Counted from the first letter of the stretch, positions 43,308 through 52,726 are shown. The stretch is DNA of 64,000 nt from Pythium myriotylum (GCA_023091665.1 JALJCQ010000008.1:248001-312000), one strand, 5' to 3'. A program made the numbers and translations. Notes: generated by a model from the sequence alone, not told the origin.

Positions 43308-45146
43308 TCACCACGAGAGTGGGTCACTCGCACAATACGAGCAGAGGATATCCTCGACGACGCGGTTGGCGCGCTCGGTCTGACCATCGGTCTCCGGATG
43401 ATCCGTCGTCGACATGTCGAGACTGGTGCCCAGGATCTGGAAGAGACCTTCCCAGAAATCACCAGTGAACCTGGGATCCCGATCCGATACGATTGAGTCG
43501 GGGAGACCGTGTAGTCGAAACACGGTATCGACGAAAAGTCGAGCACAGTCAAGACCTGTGCACGTATCCGAAACCGGAGCAAGATGCACCATCTTGGACA
43601 AACGGTCAACAAAGACCAGCACACCATTGTGCCCAGCGGACGTCTTTGGCATGCCAAAGAAGAAGTCCATGCTTACTGAGCGCCAGCAGTCGCTGGGGAC
43701 AGGCAAGCTCTGAAGCGGAGCCTGAGAGTGTGCACTTGGCTTCACTCGTTGACAGACGTCACACGTGCGGACATACCGCGACACCCACTTGTACATCTTG
43801 GGCCACCAAAACCTTGGGCTGAGAAGCGCGTACGTCTTCTCACGGCCAAGATGGCCAGCACCAGGTGCGTCGTGGGCACCATGCGCGATCACATATCGCA
43901 GGTCGTCGTCTGCAGGAACGACAACGCGAGCTTCTTCGCTGTTCGAGACCTGATATTTCAGGAGGCCGTCTTCGAACGTGTACCGATGGAGTCGGGCTCG
44001 AACACGAGGCGAGAGAGACTTCTCCGAGTCGGACGACTTGAGAGCACGAATGATCTCCGCACATTGTGCGTCGCCTGCGTAGGCGTCACGAATCAAGTCG
44101 TAGACATCAGAAGCAACTGATGTGAGATGGTTCATCTCGTAGTCGGGACGCCGAGAGAGTGCGTCCGCCAGCACGTTGAGCCGACCCGGCTTGTACTCAA
44201 CAGTAAAGTTGTATTCTGAAAAGAATGACAACCAGCGAGCCATTCGCGGCGGCAAGTGCGGGGACTGTGTCGCCGTGCGTAGAGACGCATGGTCTGTGTA
44301 GACCACGAACGGCAACGCGCCGAGAAGGTGAACGCGGAATTTCACCAGGGCGTACTTCATCGCCAACAACTCCTTGTCGTGAACTGGATAGTTCTTCTCG
44401 GCCGCTTGGAGCTGGCGAGACTGATACGAGATGACTCTCTCGTGACCATCGTGGTCCTTCTGCAGAAGTGCACAGCCGATCGCATAATCGGAGGCGTCGC
44501 AGACGACGCTATACGGAGCGGAGTCATCCGGCAACGCCAGGATCGGCGCTTGGAGAAGACTCTCCTTGATCTTCTGGAAGGCAGCTTCCGTGTCGTGAGA
44601 CCACGACCACTCAACGTCGTTCTTGAGCAGCTGAGTCAGCGGCCGAGCCATTTCGGCGTAGTTCTTCGTGAACCTGTGCAAGTAGTTGGCGAGACCCAAC
44701 CACTTGCGTAGGTCCTTCACGGACCGTGGCGATGGCCACTCGGCGATTGCCTTCACCTTCTCGGGGTCCGCCCGAACACCGTCGACTCCGACGAAACACC
44801 CAAGCACTGGGATCTCTTCGGCACCGAAGATACACTTATCCAAGTTGGCATAAAGCTTATGCTCCTCGAGGCATTCGAGCACTTGGCGGAGGTGATCCTC
44901 ATGGAGCACATCCAGATCACGACCGGGCTCCGGCTTCGTGTGGACGTAGATGTCGTCGAAGTACGTCTGTGCGAACGCTCGCAGGTGACGGAACAGATGG
45001 GTCACCAAGCGATTGAACGTCGCTGGGGCGTTCGACAGCCCCTGTGGCATCACTAGCCACTCCCAGAGCATACCGCTCGGCGTACTGACGGCTGTCTTGG
45101 GGATATCCCCACGCTCCATGAGCACTTGGTAATAACCGTCGACCAA
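43308..45146 (-). pseudogene. pol: RT palm, RNase H and integrase core of element C
   Basis: 612-codon frame. RT blocks: VDGYYQVLM (first catalytic region), MPQGLSNAPATF, YFDDIYVHT (catalytic YxDD). RNase H blocks: VVCDASDYAIGCAL, EKNYPVHDKELLA and YTDHASL, with intact acidic residues, so this element has only one, active-looking RNase H, unlike A and B. The integrase follows with HHCC (HDAPGAGHLGREKT ... CDVCQRVK) and D-D-E residues in SMDFFFG, VSDRDPRF and DGQTERANR. The frame ends at a TGA at 43306-43308 in the place of a conserved codon just before the HLPMVEF block. Confidence 0.92.
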
Positions 45147-46798
45147 GTCGAGAGAACTGAACTACTTTGCGCCGGACATCCGGTGGATGATCACATCCTT
45201 CCGAGGGATCGGAGTGGACGCAGGAATCGTCTGCGCGTTCAACTTGTTGTACGCGTGGACAATCCTCCACTTGCCATTTGGCTTGCGCACACAGAACGTT
45301 GGTGCGCTGTGCGGCGAGACACAGCGCACCAACGTTCGCGCGCCAGGCCAGCCTTGGCTTTCTTAGCAAAGAATTCATCAATGAAGTCCGATTGTTCGGC
45401 CGGCAGAGCCCACTGGCGAACGGTCGCATAGCTCGAGCCAGGCTTGAGCTTGATCTCGTGGCGAACGCCACGATCAGGGGGAAGCCCCGCCGGCGGGTTC
45501 TTGCTGAGGCAAGTCTCCGCAAACCGCTTGACTAGCGGATAGAACCGATCCTTCGGATTCTTAAGGATGGCCGAACCACGGCGCGCGTCAAACTTCTGAC
45601 GAAACTCAACGAGGACATCCTCGTCAATCACCGTCGAGGTGTTGAGTTCAGCGAGGTCTCGCTCAGATCGGAGGATCACAACCTCAGCGATCTCACCAGC
45701 CTTGAGCTCGCGGACGAAATCGTCCATAGGGAGTTCCTCCAAGCTAGTCAGCTCGGAGAACTCGGGCAACGGTGCCATATCGACCGTGGACGGATCGATC
45801 GACGATCCCGTCATCACATCGACGATGTGCACGTCATACGACGCGTCCGAGAGCGGGAGTGGCTCAGGCCCGGGCTCGGTCGTATCCGACGACCCTGAGA
45901 GCGGCTCGACCGCACGCGGACACGCGACAAGGGGACACATCCCCGAAGCATCTTCCATGCTGGTACTCGGAGGGGGCGGAGACAACTCGACGCCCTCTTC
46001 TACGCCGTACTTCACGGCAGACGGCACGACCGTCTCCGGAACACCCGAGGTGTCCATGGCGTTCACTACGCCAATGAAGTAGGCACTTCCATCTTCTTTG
46101 ATGGGGCTCATCAGCCGGCGGACGAAGGAGGGTTCATGACGCTCCTGAGCTCCGTTCCTGCCGGGAGACGTGCTCCCAATCGACTTGGTCCTCCAATCGA
46201 TCCATGGCTCGTGGCGCTCGAGCCACGGCATACCGAGGATGAGGTCAAACCTCTCATCCATGTCGAGCACTGTAAAGCGCTCGACTGAGTCGAAATCGAC
46301 AAACGCAATGCGTAAATCGACCTCGATCTTCTTCGTCTCTGCGACGATGCCCGTCGCAAGACGCACCGAGACTCTTCCGAGATCTCGCTCACAAGCTTGA
46401 GCAAACAGAGAAGCATTCTCAGCAATACTTTGCTTGCGACCGTAATTGCGCGTCGCACCAGAGTCGATTAGGACTCTGAAGGGACGTGCAAATCCCTTCA
46501 CTTGAGCAGTGACGACGATGAGCTCGCCACTGATGCGCAGCTCATCAACTGCTGAGAAGAGATCTTCTTCCGGGGGCACCCCGCCTTGCGATACTGCCGA
46601 ACTCGGCGTCGCGGAGCGAGGAGTGATCGCCCCAGTAGACTGCCCCGCGTCTACTGGGAACTCTCGTTTCCCTGCGAGGTGGAAGCAGATCCACCTCGGT
46701 TTCCCGAGCGCCGCGGCCGACCACGGCGAGCACGACCACCGCCCCTCTTGCGCGGACAATTCCGCTGGAAGTGACCGAACTTCCCACAAGTAGAACAC
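45147..46798 (-). pseudogene. pol: Protease and RT fingers of element C (pol 5' part)
   Basis: The frame 45239-46798 is in the -1 phase relative to gag and overlaps it by about 150 bases. It contains the protease with an intact DSGA active site (VLIDSGATRN), the second block LILGMPWLERH, an acidic spacer, and the start of RT (HEIKLKPGSSYATVRQW, FIDEFFAKKAKAGL). At 45294-45341 a small inverted duplication (arms GAACGTTGGTGCGCTGTG and its complement) shifts the frame. A TAG follows at about 45162-45164 in the GAK-FSSLDL block. Downstream, RT is intact. Confidence 0.87.
46631..46672 (-). promoter_or_regulatory. -1 ribosomal frameshift signal at gag-pol junction of element C
   Basis: In element orientation: slippery heptamer G GGA AAC (46672-46666) in the gag reading phase, a 7-base spacer, then a 10-base-pair perfect stem CCCAGTAGAC/GTCTACTGGG (46658-46649 and 46640-46631) with an 8-base loop. 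The gag stop codon TAG lies inside the 5' arm of the stem. Slipping back one base puts ribosomes exactly into the protease-RT frame, which is open from before the signal. A second in-phase GGGAAAC sits 33 bases upstream (46705-46699). Confidence 0.8.
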
Positions 46799-47787
46799 TT
46801 GATGTGAAGAGCCTTCACGTCGATCGCACGCAAGTCGACCGTGCTGAGATCGACTCCACTGAGGTCGATGACGCTCAGGTCCATCGGTTCGACGACCGGT
46901 GGTGGATCCGGCGTGACCGGAGGCGGCGCTGCCGGACTCGCGGATAAACCGCGCGAGAGACGCTGAACGTAGTCCTCTCGCAGCGCGGCGACGAACGCGT
47001 CTTCTAGGAGCATGGGCTCCTCGCGGAAAACCGCAGCCTTCTCAGGACCGGGATCCATCCCTTCCATGAACGTCGTCAGCATGACGTCTTCTGCGAGCGC
47101 ATTCGCAGCCATGTTGGCACGGAGTTGACGTAACTCCTGCACATACGTGTGCAGCTCGCGGCCACCTTGCCGACAAGCGAGGAACGCAGCTCGCTGACGA
47201 TGCGCCACATTTGGCGGTTGAAACATCGACTTCGTCGCCTTGGCAAGCGTTGCCCAGTCGGAAAAACATCCGGGATGCGACGTCTCGCACGTGAGGGCCC
47301 AGATCTTCGCCCGGCCCGTCATGTTCGAGATCGCAAAGGCGATCTTCTGCCGTTCATCGCGGATGCAGCCGGCTGCTGTGGCGAGCTCGATCTCGCGTTG
47401 CCAGAAGGCAAGATTGTCGCTTTCTTCACCCGAATACGGGGACACCGTAACCTTCACGGCCTTAGGACGTTCCGGAGGTGCCGGCGACGGCACATACGTG
47501 ACTGTCGGCGGCACCTGAGCTGGCTGGGCAGCCTGAGTCGCAGATATGCGGGACGTCACGACGTCGAGAAGATACTTCTCGAGAGCTGTCTCGTAGTCGT
47601 GAAAACGCGCGACATGGGCGAGGACTTCGCCAGAGCCGTGTCGGAGCAGCTCGATGACACTTGCACGGCCATTGATGGCCTCCATCTTCTGGAGATAGCC
47701 CCACTGGGTCTCATCCAGGTACGGATGGTCTTGACGCGACAGCGTCGGATGGCTTGACGCCATCACGAAGTCGGAAGCTTCGGACAT
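46651..47787 (-). CDS. gag: Gag of element C
   Basis: Intact 378-residue frame from ATG 47787. The capsid-like core spans about residues 100-260 (block YSGEESDNLAFWQREIELA and following helices). A repetitive acidic motif (VIDLSGVDLSTVDLRAID) precedes one CX2CX4HX4C zinc knuckle (CSTCGKFGHFQRNC), followed by a basic, Arg/Gly-rich tail. The product packages RNA in the particle. The first 200 residues recur in C' (24831-25436). It ends at TAG 46651-46653, overlapping pol in the -1 phase. Confidence 0.92.
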   Translation of the reverse strand: MSEASDFVMASSHPTLSRQDHPYLDETQWGYLQKMEAINGRASVIELLRHGSGEVLAHVARFHDYETALEKYLLDVVTSRISATQAAQPAQVPPTVTYVPSPAPPERPKAVKVTVSPYSGEESDNLAFWQREIELATAAGCIRDERQKIAFAISNMTGRAKIWALTCETSHPGCFSDWATLAKATKSMFQPPNVAHRQRAAFLACRQGGRELHTYVQELRQLRANMAANALAEDVMLTTFMEGMDPGPEKAAVFREEPMLLEDAFVAALREDYVQRLSRGLSASPAAPPPVTPDPPPVVEPMDLSVIDLSGVDLSTVDLRAIDVKALHIKCSTCGKFGHFQRNCPRKRGGGRARRGRPRRSGNRGGSASTSQGNESSQ

Positions 47788-47808
47788 AACGATGTCGGCG
47801 TCGGATTG

Positions 47809-47825
47809 ACGACAAGTGCTACCAA
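47809..47825 (-). other. Primer-binding site of element C
   Basis: Read on the minus strand, TTGGTAGCACTTGTC follows the 5' LTR after one base. The first eight bases after the T (TGGTAGCA) equal the complement of the 3' end of eukaryotic initiator tRNA-Met; the match stops there. Confidence 0.55.
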
Positions 47826-47826
47826 G

Positions 47827-48134
47827 TGTAACGGTCCACGACCGTGCACAGCACCTGCGCTTGAGGAAGCGTGAGCAGCCGCTCCGAGTCGACCCCTGTC
47901 GACGAGCGCCAAGGACTTGGCAGAAGGCGAACTCCTTGTATTCAGATTATTCCCCTGGGGAATAATCCCCCCCCCCCTATACCTGATATCCCTGGTATCT
48001 AATACCCAGGGATATCCCCTACTGAATCTAATAAAAGAGAGTCATTACTTAGGGTAACTTTTCCCCTAAGTGGACCACACACGTTATGTACCTACACAAC
48101 CTAACCTACTTGTGTAACCTTGTGCCCCGTTACA
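47827..48134 (-). repeat. 5' LTR of element C
   Basis: 308 bases, TGTAACGG...CCCGTTACA on the + strand. Near identity to the other C LTR; the C-run at about 47966 is longer. Confidence 0.93.
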
Positions 48135-48593
48135 AGGCCTTTCATCCAATAACTCTAGTGAGAGTAAGTCAGGAAACTCGATGAATCGCCTCGACTCTCC
48201 TCTTGCCAGGAGAGCATGACCAAGAAGAAAATCGACTCTATCACGCAGCGCCGGCCCAGTACCGATATTCAACCAATATTCGCTGAGCGCTCGCATGTCT
48301 GGAATATTGTATCCGTCCAGAACTGTCCCAATTCCCCTGTCGACATAACTGTCCTTTTTACGTTGAGTCTCCCCGCGTTGCTGAACCTCGAAGAATGCTT
48401 TCAAAGCTTTACCTCTGGGGTGGGCATGTGGGTTGATCTGCAGGGATACTTGGAGCTTATACAAGTCGACTACTGCTTTCGCGTAAGCTTCGACAGCTTC
48501 TTTTCCCAAAGGAACGATAGTGCCGTCTTGCTTTCGTTTTCGCAAGTTTCCCCTTGGGAGGATAAACTCCTCGCGAAATGAAACTCTTTCCAA
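48135..48593 (-). pseudogene. Crypton-type tyrosine recombinase fragment
   Basis: An open minus-strand frame enters from 48593 (no ATG; TAA lies just upstream) and runs into the LTR of element C at 48134. Translation has the helical N-terminal layout of oomycete Crypton recombinases (GTIVPLGKEAVEAYAKAVVDLY, DRGIGTVLDGYNIPDM) and the box I region FLLGHALLARGESRR with the first catalytic Arg. The C-terminal half with the His-x-x-Arg and Tyr motifs would lie beyond element C, but no such sequence is found on its left side (40830-40950). The fragment therefore cannot be active. Its outer 22 bases are part of the palindrome arm. Confidence 0.65.
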
Positions 48594-48815
48594 TTACAGT
48601 AGCGATGGGGAGTACGCACTGATGCACACCAGAAAAATATTAAGACCTCGTGTTGTATCCAACATGTGGTCGTAATACAGTGTGTGATCCTGGCATCCGT
48701 CTTCTTTTAAGAAGACGGCAATTCGCATGGCACGAGGAGTGTAAAAAAAAACTTGGCAAGTCGCTAATCGATCAAGATAGCTTAGATTGAACCGCACAAA
48801 GCTAATCTAGGCAAT

Positions 48816-49799
48816 TTAGTTGCCGCGAAGATTGCGCGAGTCGTCATGATCGCCGAACGAGTCCTCATCGTCGACCGGGCGCGACTCCTTCTTCGAGGTC
48901 TTCGGCTTCTTGGTCTCGCTACCACCGGTGTTGCTGGTGTTGCGATTCCCGTTCCCGTTACCTCTGGTTACGCCCAAGATGTTGCCATTGGTTGCGCCCT
49001 TGCCGTCACCTCTACTTCCGCCCATGATGTTGCCATTGGTTGCGCCCTTGCCGTCACCTCTACTTCCGCCCATGATGTTGCCATTGGTTGCGCCATTGCC
49101 GTCACCTCTAGTTCCGCCCCTGGTGTTGCCATTGGTTGCGCCCTTGCCGTTACCTCTGGTTACGCCCATGATGTTGCCGCTGGTTGCGCCCCTGGTGTTA
49201 CCTCTATTGATGACACTGCTCTCGGTGCTATTGGCGCCGTTGCTCTCGTTACCGCCGCTGCTGTTATCGCCGCCGCTGCTGTTGCCACCGCCGAGCGGCA
49301 CACAGTTCTTGTACGACTGCCAGCGACCGCCCTTGTCCTGCAGACCCAGCCAATAGAAACGGAGCATGCAAGAGCCCTTACACGCCGAGAAGTCCATCTT
49401 GAACTGCGTCGCACCTGCGAACTTGGCCTCGCAGTCGTCGTCCTGGAACGCCAGCGTGTCGTCGAGCCAGAACTCACACGGACCAGGGTGCTCGATCGTA
49501 CTGGCGAACTTTACGATACCATCACTCGGGATCGGCTTCGGCTTGGCGTTCGCGAGCGAGTTACCACACGTTGGTCCCTTGTCGTCGAGGAACGACTTGA
49601 GGTCACCCTTGGCCGCAGCCTTGTACTGGGCGGCATTCGTGATCGTGGTGCCCGGGAACGGGTTCTTGAACTCGGCGACCCAGCTCGACTTGGACGCGCC
49701 GGGCTTAAACTCGGCGAGCGGCTGCGTGAGGTACACGTGCGCATCGGCGACCGAGGCGGTGGCGGTGGCGATGGCGACAGTGGCAACGAAGGTTTTCAT
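48816..49799 (-). CDS. Secreted AA17-type lytic polysaccharide monooxygenase, left copy
   Basis: Identical in translation to the right copy at 51499-52482 and transcribed divergently from it. Start ATG at 49799 is chosen because it begins a clear signal peptide; the frame is open further upstream (49973), but that part has no protein character. Signal peptide residues 1-20 (ending SVADA), mature His21 for the copper brace, second His104 in EHPGPCEFW, FYW at 148-150. The C-terminal 150 residues are Gly/Asn-rich repeats. The expected role is oxidative cleavage of plant cell-wall pectin outside the cell, as known for the oomycete AA17 family. Confidence 0.85.
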   Translation of the reverse strand: MKTFVATVAIATATASVADAHVYLTQPLAEFKPGASKSSWVAEFKNPFPGTTITNAAQYKAAAKGDLKSFLDDKGPTCGNSLANAKPKPIPSDGIVKFASTIEHPGPCEFWLDDTLAFQDDDCEAKFAGATQFKMDFSACKGSCMLRFYWLGLQDKGGRWQSYKNCVPLGGGNSSGGDNSSGGNESNGANSTESSVINRGNTRGATSGNIMGVTRGNGKGATNGNTRGGTRGDGNGATNGNIMGGSRGDGKGATNGNIMGGSRGDGKGATNGNILGVTRGNGNGNRNTSNTGGSETKKPKTSKKESRPVDDEDSFGDHDDSRNLRGN

Positions 49800-49836
49800 G
49801 GTTTGTTGAGTGGAGTGTTGCTTGCGGTGCACAAGG

Positions 49837-49852
49837 CGAATTCCGGAATGAC
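49837..49852 (-). promoter_or_regulatory. Oomycete-type initiator of AA17 left copy
   Basis: GTCATTCCGGAATTCG, 38 bases before the start codon, resembles the oomycete initiator consensus (TCATTYY...AWTT). The mirror image lies before the right copy. Confidence 0.5.
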
Positions 49853-50605
49853 TTTTGATCTTCGTATCTTGACGGTATTGAGGGCACTCACCCCTCTGCA
49901 TGCTGAGAGGGACTTCATTTGTTGTCATCCATTGCCGTCTGGTCGACTGTCCATCGCGAACGCTAAGGGTCATTCATCATATCCTGGATTTGATGGTATC
50001 TGCTCCACGGTCCATTTCAGGGTGGTGGCTGAAAGTCAGTGTCATCTGACTCACTCACCTAATCCAGTTGCATGCGCGGAAGATAGTGAGACGTGAGAGG
50101 TGCTTGGATACTGAAAAAGCGGCATGTAGCAAGGGCTTCCACCTGTCTTTCAGGATCGCGAGATGGAAAAGCCTCGTTCACGGTGCGCTATTAACGAATC
50201 GACCGCCAGCAGGATGAGGACAACATTACCGCACGACGGTTTCGCATACTGTAAATGCAACGGATACTATGCGCGTTCAGAACTCCCCTCGCCTCAAATC
50301 TTTTGGGGCTGCATGGAGAATCTTCTGGACCTAATCCTGAGAGAGATCTCCGCTCAAGAACTCTACTAGAGTCTACAGGAGCCCGTTGTGCAACGCCAGT
50401 ACGATGATGAAGGTGAAGTCTGTTGAGCGCAGTAAATGTACCCTAATAGCTGTGACTCTTTGCGGCAACGCCAGTACAATCGATTACACACATCGAGTGA
50501 GTCAGTCAGCTCGATGAGTCGGACGGATCAGAAGCACGTGGAAAGTGGCTGTGGCTGAATGCCTCTCACACAGAATGGATTCTAGTAAAACCTCGAAATT
50601 TGGCT

Positions 50606-50692
50606 AGGCTTTTCTCCAAAAATGGGTTGGAAATTTGGCTTTTCTCCAAAAATGGGTTTGAATCATCTTCAGGGGACCCATTTTTGGAGAAA
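50606..50692. repeat. Palindrome centre with nested hairpin
   Basis: The 87-base spacer includes a 26-base perfect inverted repeat (from AAATTTGGCTTTTC at 50631 to its complement ending near 50702) around a 20-base loop. To its left stands an extra partial copy of the same 26-mer, so the centre is asymmetric. Confidence 0.85.
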
Positions 50693-51445
50693 AGCCAAAT
50701 TTCGAGGTTTTACTAGAATCCATTCTGTGTGAGAGGCATTCAGCCACAGCCACTTTCCACGTGCTTCTGATCCGTCCGACTCATCGAGCTGACTGACTCA
50801 CTCGATGTGTGTAATCGATTGTACTGGCGTTGCCGCAAAGAGTCACAGCTATTAGGGTACATTTACTGCGCTCAACAGACTTCACCTTCATCATCGTACT
50901 GGCGTTGCACAACGGGCTCCTGTAGACTCTAGTAGAGTTCTTGAGCGGAGATCTCTCTCAGGATTAGGTCCAGAAGATTCTCCATGCAGCCCCAAAAGAT
51001 TTGAGGCGAGGGGAGTTCTGAACGCGCATAGTATCCGTTGCATTTACAGTATGCGAAACCGTCGTGCGGTAATGTTGTCCTCATCCTGCTGGCGGTCGAT
51101 TCGTTAATAGCGCACCGTGAACGAGGCTTTTCCATCTCGCGATCCTGAAAGACAGGTGGAAGCCCTTGCTACATGCCGCTTTTTCAGTATCCAAGCACCT
51201 CTCACGTCTCACTATCTTCCGCGCATGCAACTGGATTAGGTGAGTGAGTCAGATGACACTGACTTTCAGCCACCACCCTGAAATGGACCGTGGAGCAGAT
51301 ACCATCAAATCCAGGATATGATGAATGACCCTTAGCGTTCGCGATGGACAGTCGACCAGACGGCAATGGATGACAACAAATGAAGTCCCTCTCAGCATGC
51401 AGAGGGGTGAGTGCCCTCAATACCGTCAAGATACGAAGATCAAAA

Positions 51446-51461
51446 GTCATTCCGGAATTCG
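51446..51461 (+). promoter_or_regulatory. Oomycete-type initiator of AA17 right copy
   Basis: GTCATTCCGGAATTCG, 37-53 bases upstream of the ATG at 51499; matches the TCATTYY core of oomycete initiators, followed by AATT. Confidence 0.5.
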
Positions 51462-51498
51462 CCTTGTGCACCGCAAGCAACACTCCACTCAACAAACC

Positions 51499-52482
51499 AT
51501 GAAAACCTTCGTTGCCACTGTCGCCATCGCCACCGCCACCGCCTCGGTCGCCGATGCGCACGTGTACCTCACGCAGCCGCTCGCCGAGTTTAAGCCCGGC
51601 GCGTCCAAGTCGAGCTGGGTCGCCGAGTTCAAGAACCCGTTCCCGGGCACCACGATCACGAATGCCGCCCAGTACAAGGCTGCGGCCAAGGGTGACCTCA
51701 AGTCGTTCCTCGACGACAAGGGACCAACGTGTGGTAACTCGCTCGCGAACGCCAAGCCGAAGCCGATCCCGAGTGATGGTATCGTAAAGTTCGCCAGTAC
51801 GATCGAGCACCCTGGTCCGTGTGAGTTCTGGCTCGACGACACGCTGGCGTTCCAGGACGACGACTGCGAGGCCAAGTTCGCAGGTGCGACGCAGTTCAAG
51901 ATGGACTTCTCGGCGTGTAAGGGCTCTTGCATGCTCCGTTTCTATTGGCTGGGTCTGCAGGACAAGGGCGGTCGCTGGCAGTCGTACAAGAACTGTGTGC
52001 CGCTCGGCGGTGGCAACAGCAGCGGCGGCGATAACAGCAGCGGCGGTAACGAGAGCAACGGCGCCAATAGCACCGAGAGCAGTGTCATCAATAGAGGTAA
52101 CACCAGGGGCGCAACCAGCGGCAACATCATGGGCGTAACCAGAGGTAACGGCAAGGGCGCAACCAATGGCAACACCAGGGGCGGAACTAGAGGTGACGGC
52201 AATGGCGCAACCAATGGCAACATCATGGGCGGAAGTAGAGGTGACGGCAAGGGCGCAACCAATGGCAACATCATGGGCGGAAGTAGAGGTGACGGCAAGG
52301 GCGCAACCAATGGCAACATCTTGGGCGTAACCAGAGGTAACGGGAACGGGAATCGCAACACCAGCAACACCGGTGGTAGCGAGACCAAGAAGCCGAAGAC
52401 CTCGAAGAAGGAGTCGCGCCCGGTCGACGATGAGGACTCGTTCGGCGATCATGACGACTCGCGCAATCTTCGCGGCAACTAA
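51499..52482 (+). CDS. Secreted AA17-type lytic polysaccharide monooxygenase, right copy
   Basis: 327 residues from ATG 51499. Residues 1-20 form a signal peptide (MKTFVATVAIATATASVADA); cleavage leaves His21 as N-terminus, required for the copper histidine brace. The catalytic domain runs to about residue 168 and has six Cys likely paired (C78, C108, C123, C140, C144, C166), His104 in EHPGPCEFW and the axial-site region RFYWLGLQ. Residues 171-327 are a low-complexity tail rich in Gly, Asn and Ser, encoded partly by a 48-base repeat (GATNGNIMGGSRGDGK units), then a basic and acidic end. AA17 enzymes of Phytophthora act on pectin homogalacturonan during infection. The assignment to AA17 is by remembered sequence features. 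Confidence 0.85.
   Translation: MKTFVATVAIATATASVADAHVYLTQPLAEFKPGASKSSWVAEFKNPFPGTTITNAAQYKAAAKGDLKSFLDDKGPTCGNSLANAKPKPIPSDGIVKFASTIEHPGPCEFWLDDTLAFQDDDCEAKFAGATQFKMDFSACKGSCMLRFYWLGLQDKGGRWQSYKNCVPLGGGNSSGGDNSSGGNESNGANSTESSVINRGNTRGATSGNIMGVTRGNGKGATNGNTRGGTRGDGNGATNGNIMGGSRGDGKGATNGNIMGGSRGDGKGATNGNILGVTRGNGNGNRNTSNTGGSETKKPKTSKKESRPVDDEDSFGDHDDSRNLRGN
52125..52350 (+). repeat. 48-bp coding minisatellite in AA17 tail (right copy)
   Basis: About five in-frame copies of a 48-base unit encoding 16 residues (GATNGNIMGGSRGDGK and variants). The two central copies are nearly identical. The mirror array lies at 48948-49173. Confidence 0.85.
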
Positions 52483-52726
52483 ATTGCCTAGATTAGCTTT
52501 GTGCGGTTCAATCTAAGCTATCTTGATCGATTAGCGACTTGCCAAGTTTTTTTTTACACTCCTCGTGCCATGCGAATTGCCGTCTTCTTAAAAGAAGACG
52601 GATGCCAGGATCACACACTGTATTACGACCACATGTTGGATACAACACGAGGTCTTAATATTTTTCTGGTGTGCATCAGTGCGTACTCCCCATCGCTACT
52701 GTAATTGGAAAGAATTTCATTTCGCG

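Larger units (their letters stand above)
40950..48134 (-). mobile_element. Element C: near-complete chromodomain Ty3/gypsy retrotransposon
   Basis: The element lies on the minus strand between LTRs 47827-48134 (5') and 40950-41252 (3'), which differ mainly by the length of a C-run. Order in its own direction: 5' LTR, primer-binding site, gag, protease, RT, RNase H, integrase, chromodomain, long non-coding region, polypurine tract, 3' LTR. No target duplication is visible (TTTC outside the left LTR, AGGC outside the right), so a rearrangement probably followed insertion. Pol carries a stop and three further lesions; gag is intact. Confidence 0.93.
48572..50605. repeat. Left arm of large palindrome
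   Basis: 2034 bases that reappear in reverse complement at 50693-52726; coordinates of paired bases sum to 101298 without any indel. One mismatch was seen, close to the outer end. It carries the minus-strand AA17 gene copy. Confidence 0.95.
50693..52726. repeat. Right arm of large palindrome
   Basis: Reverse complement of 48572-50605. It ends 22 bases into sequence that on the left belongs to the Crypton frame; beyond 52726 the two flanks differ. Confidence 0.95.

Noticed and set aside
48846..50096. 416-codon frame antisense to the AA17 gene, and its mirror at 51202-52452
   Set aside because: It is a shadow of the GC-rich repeats and codon bias of the AA17 gene; the translation is a Val/Ala/Arg-rich sequence without domain, and the AA17 frame has signal peptide and catalytic motifs.
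50163..50369. 68-codon frame in each palindrome arm
   Set aside because: No recognisable signal peptide or domain; both copies are identical simply because the arms are.
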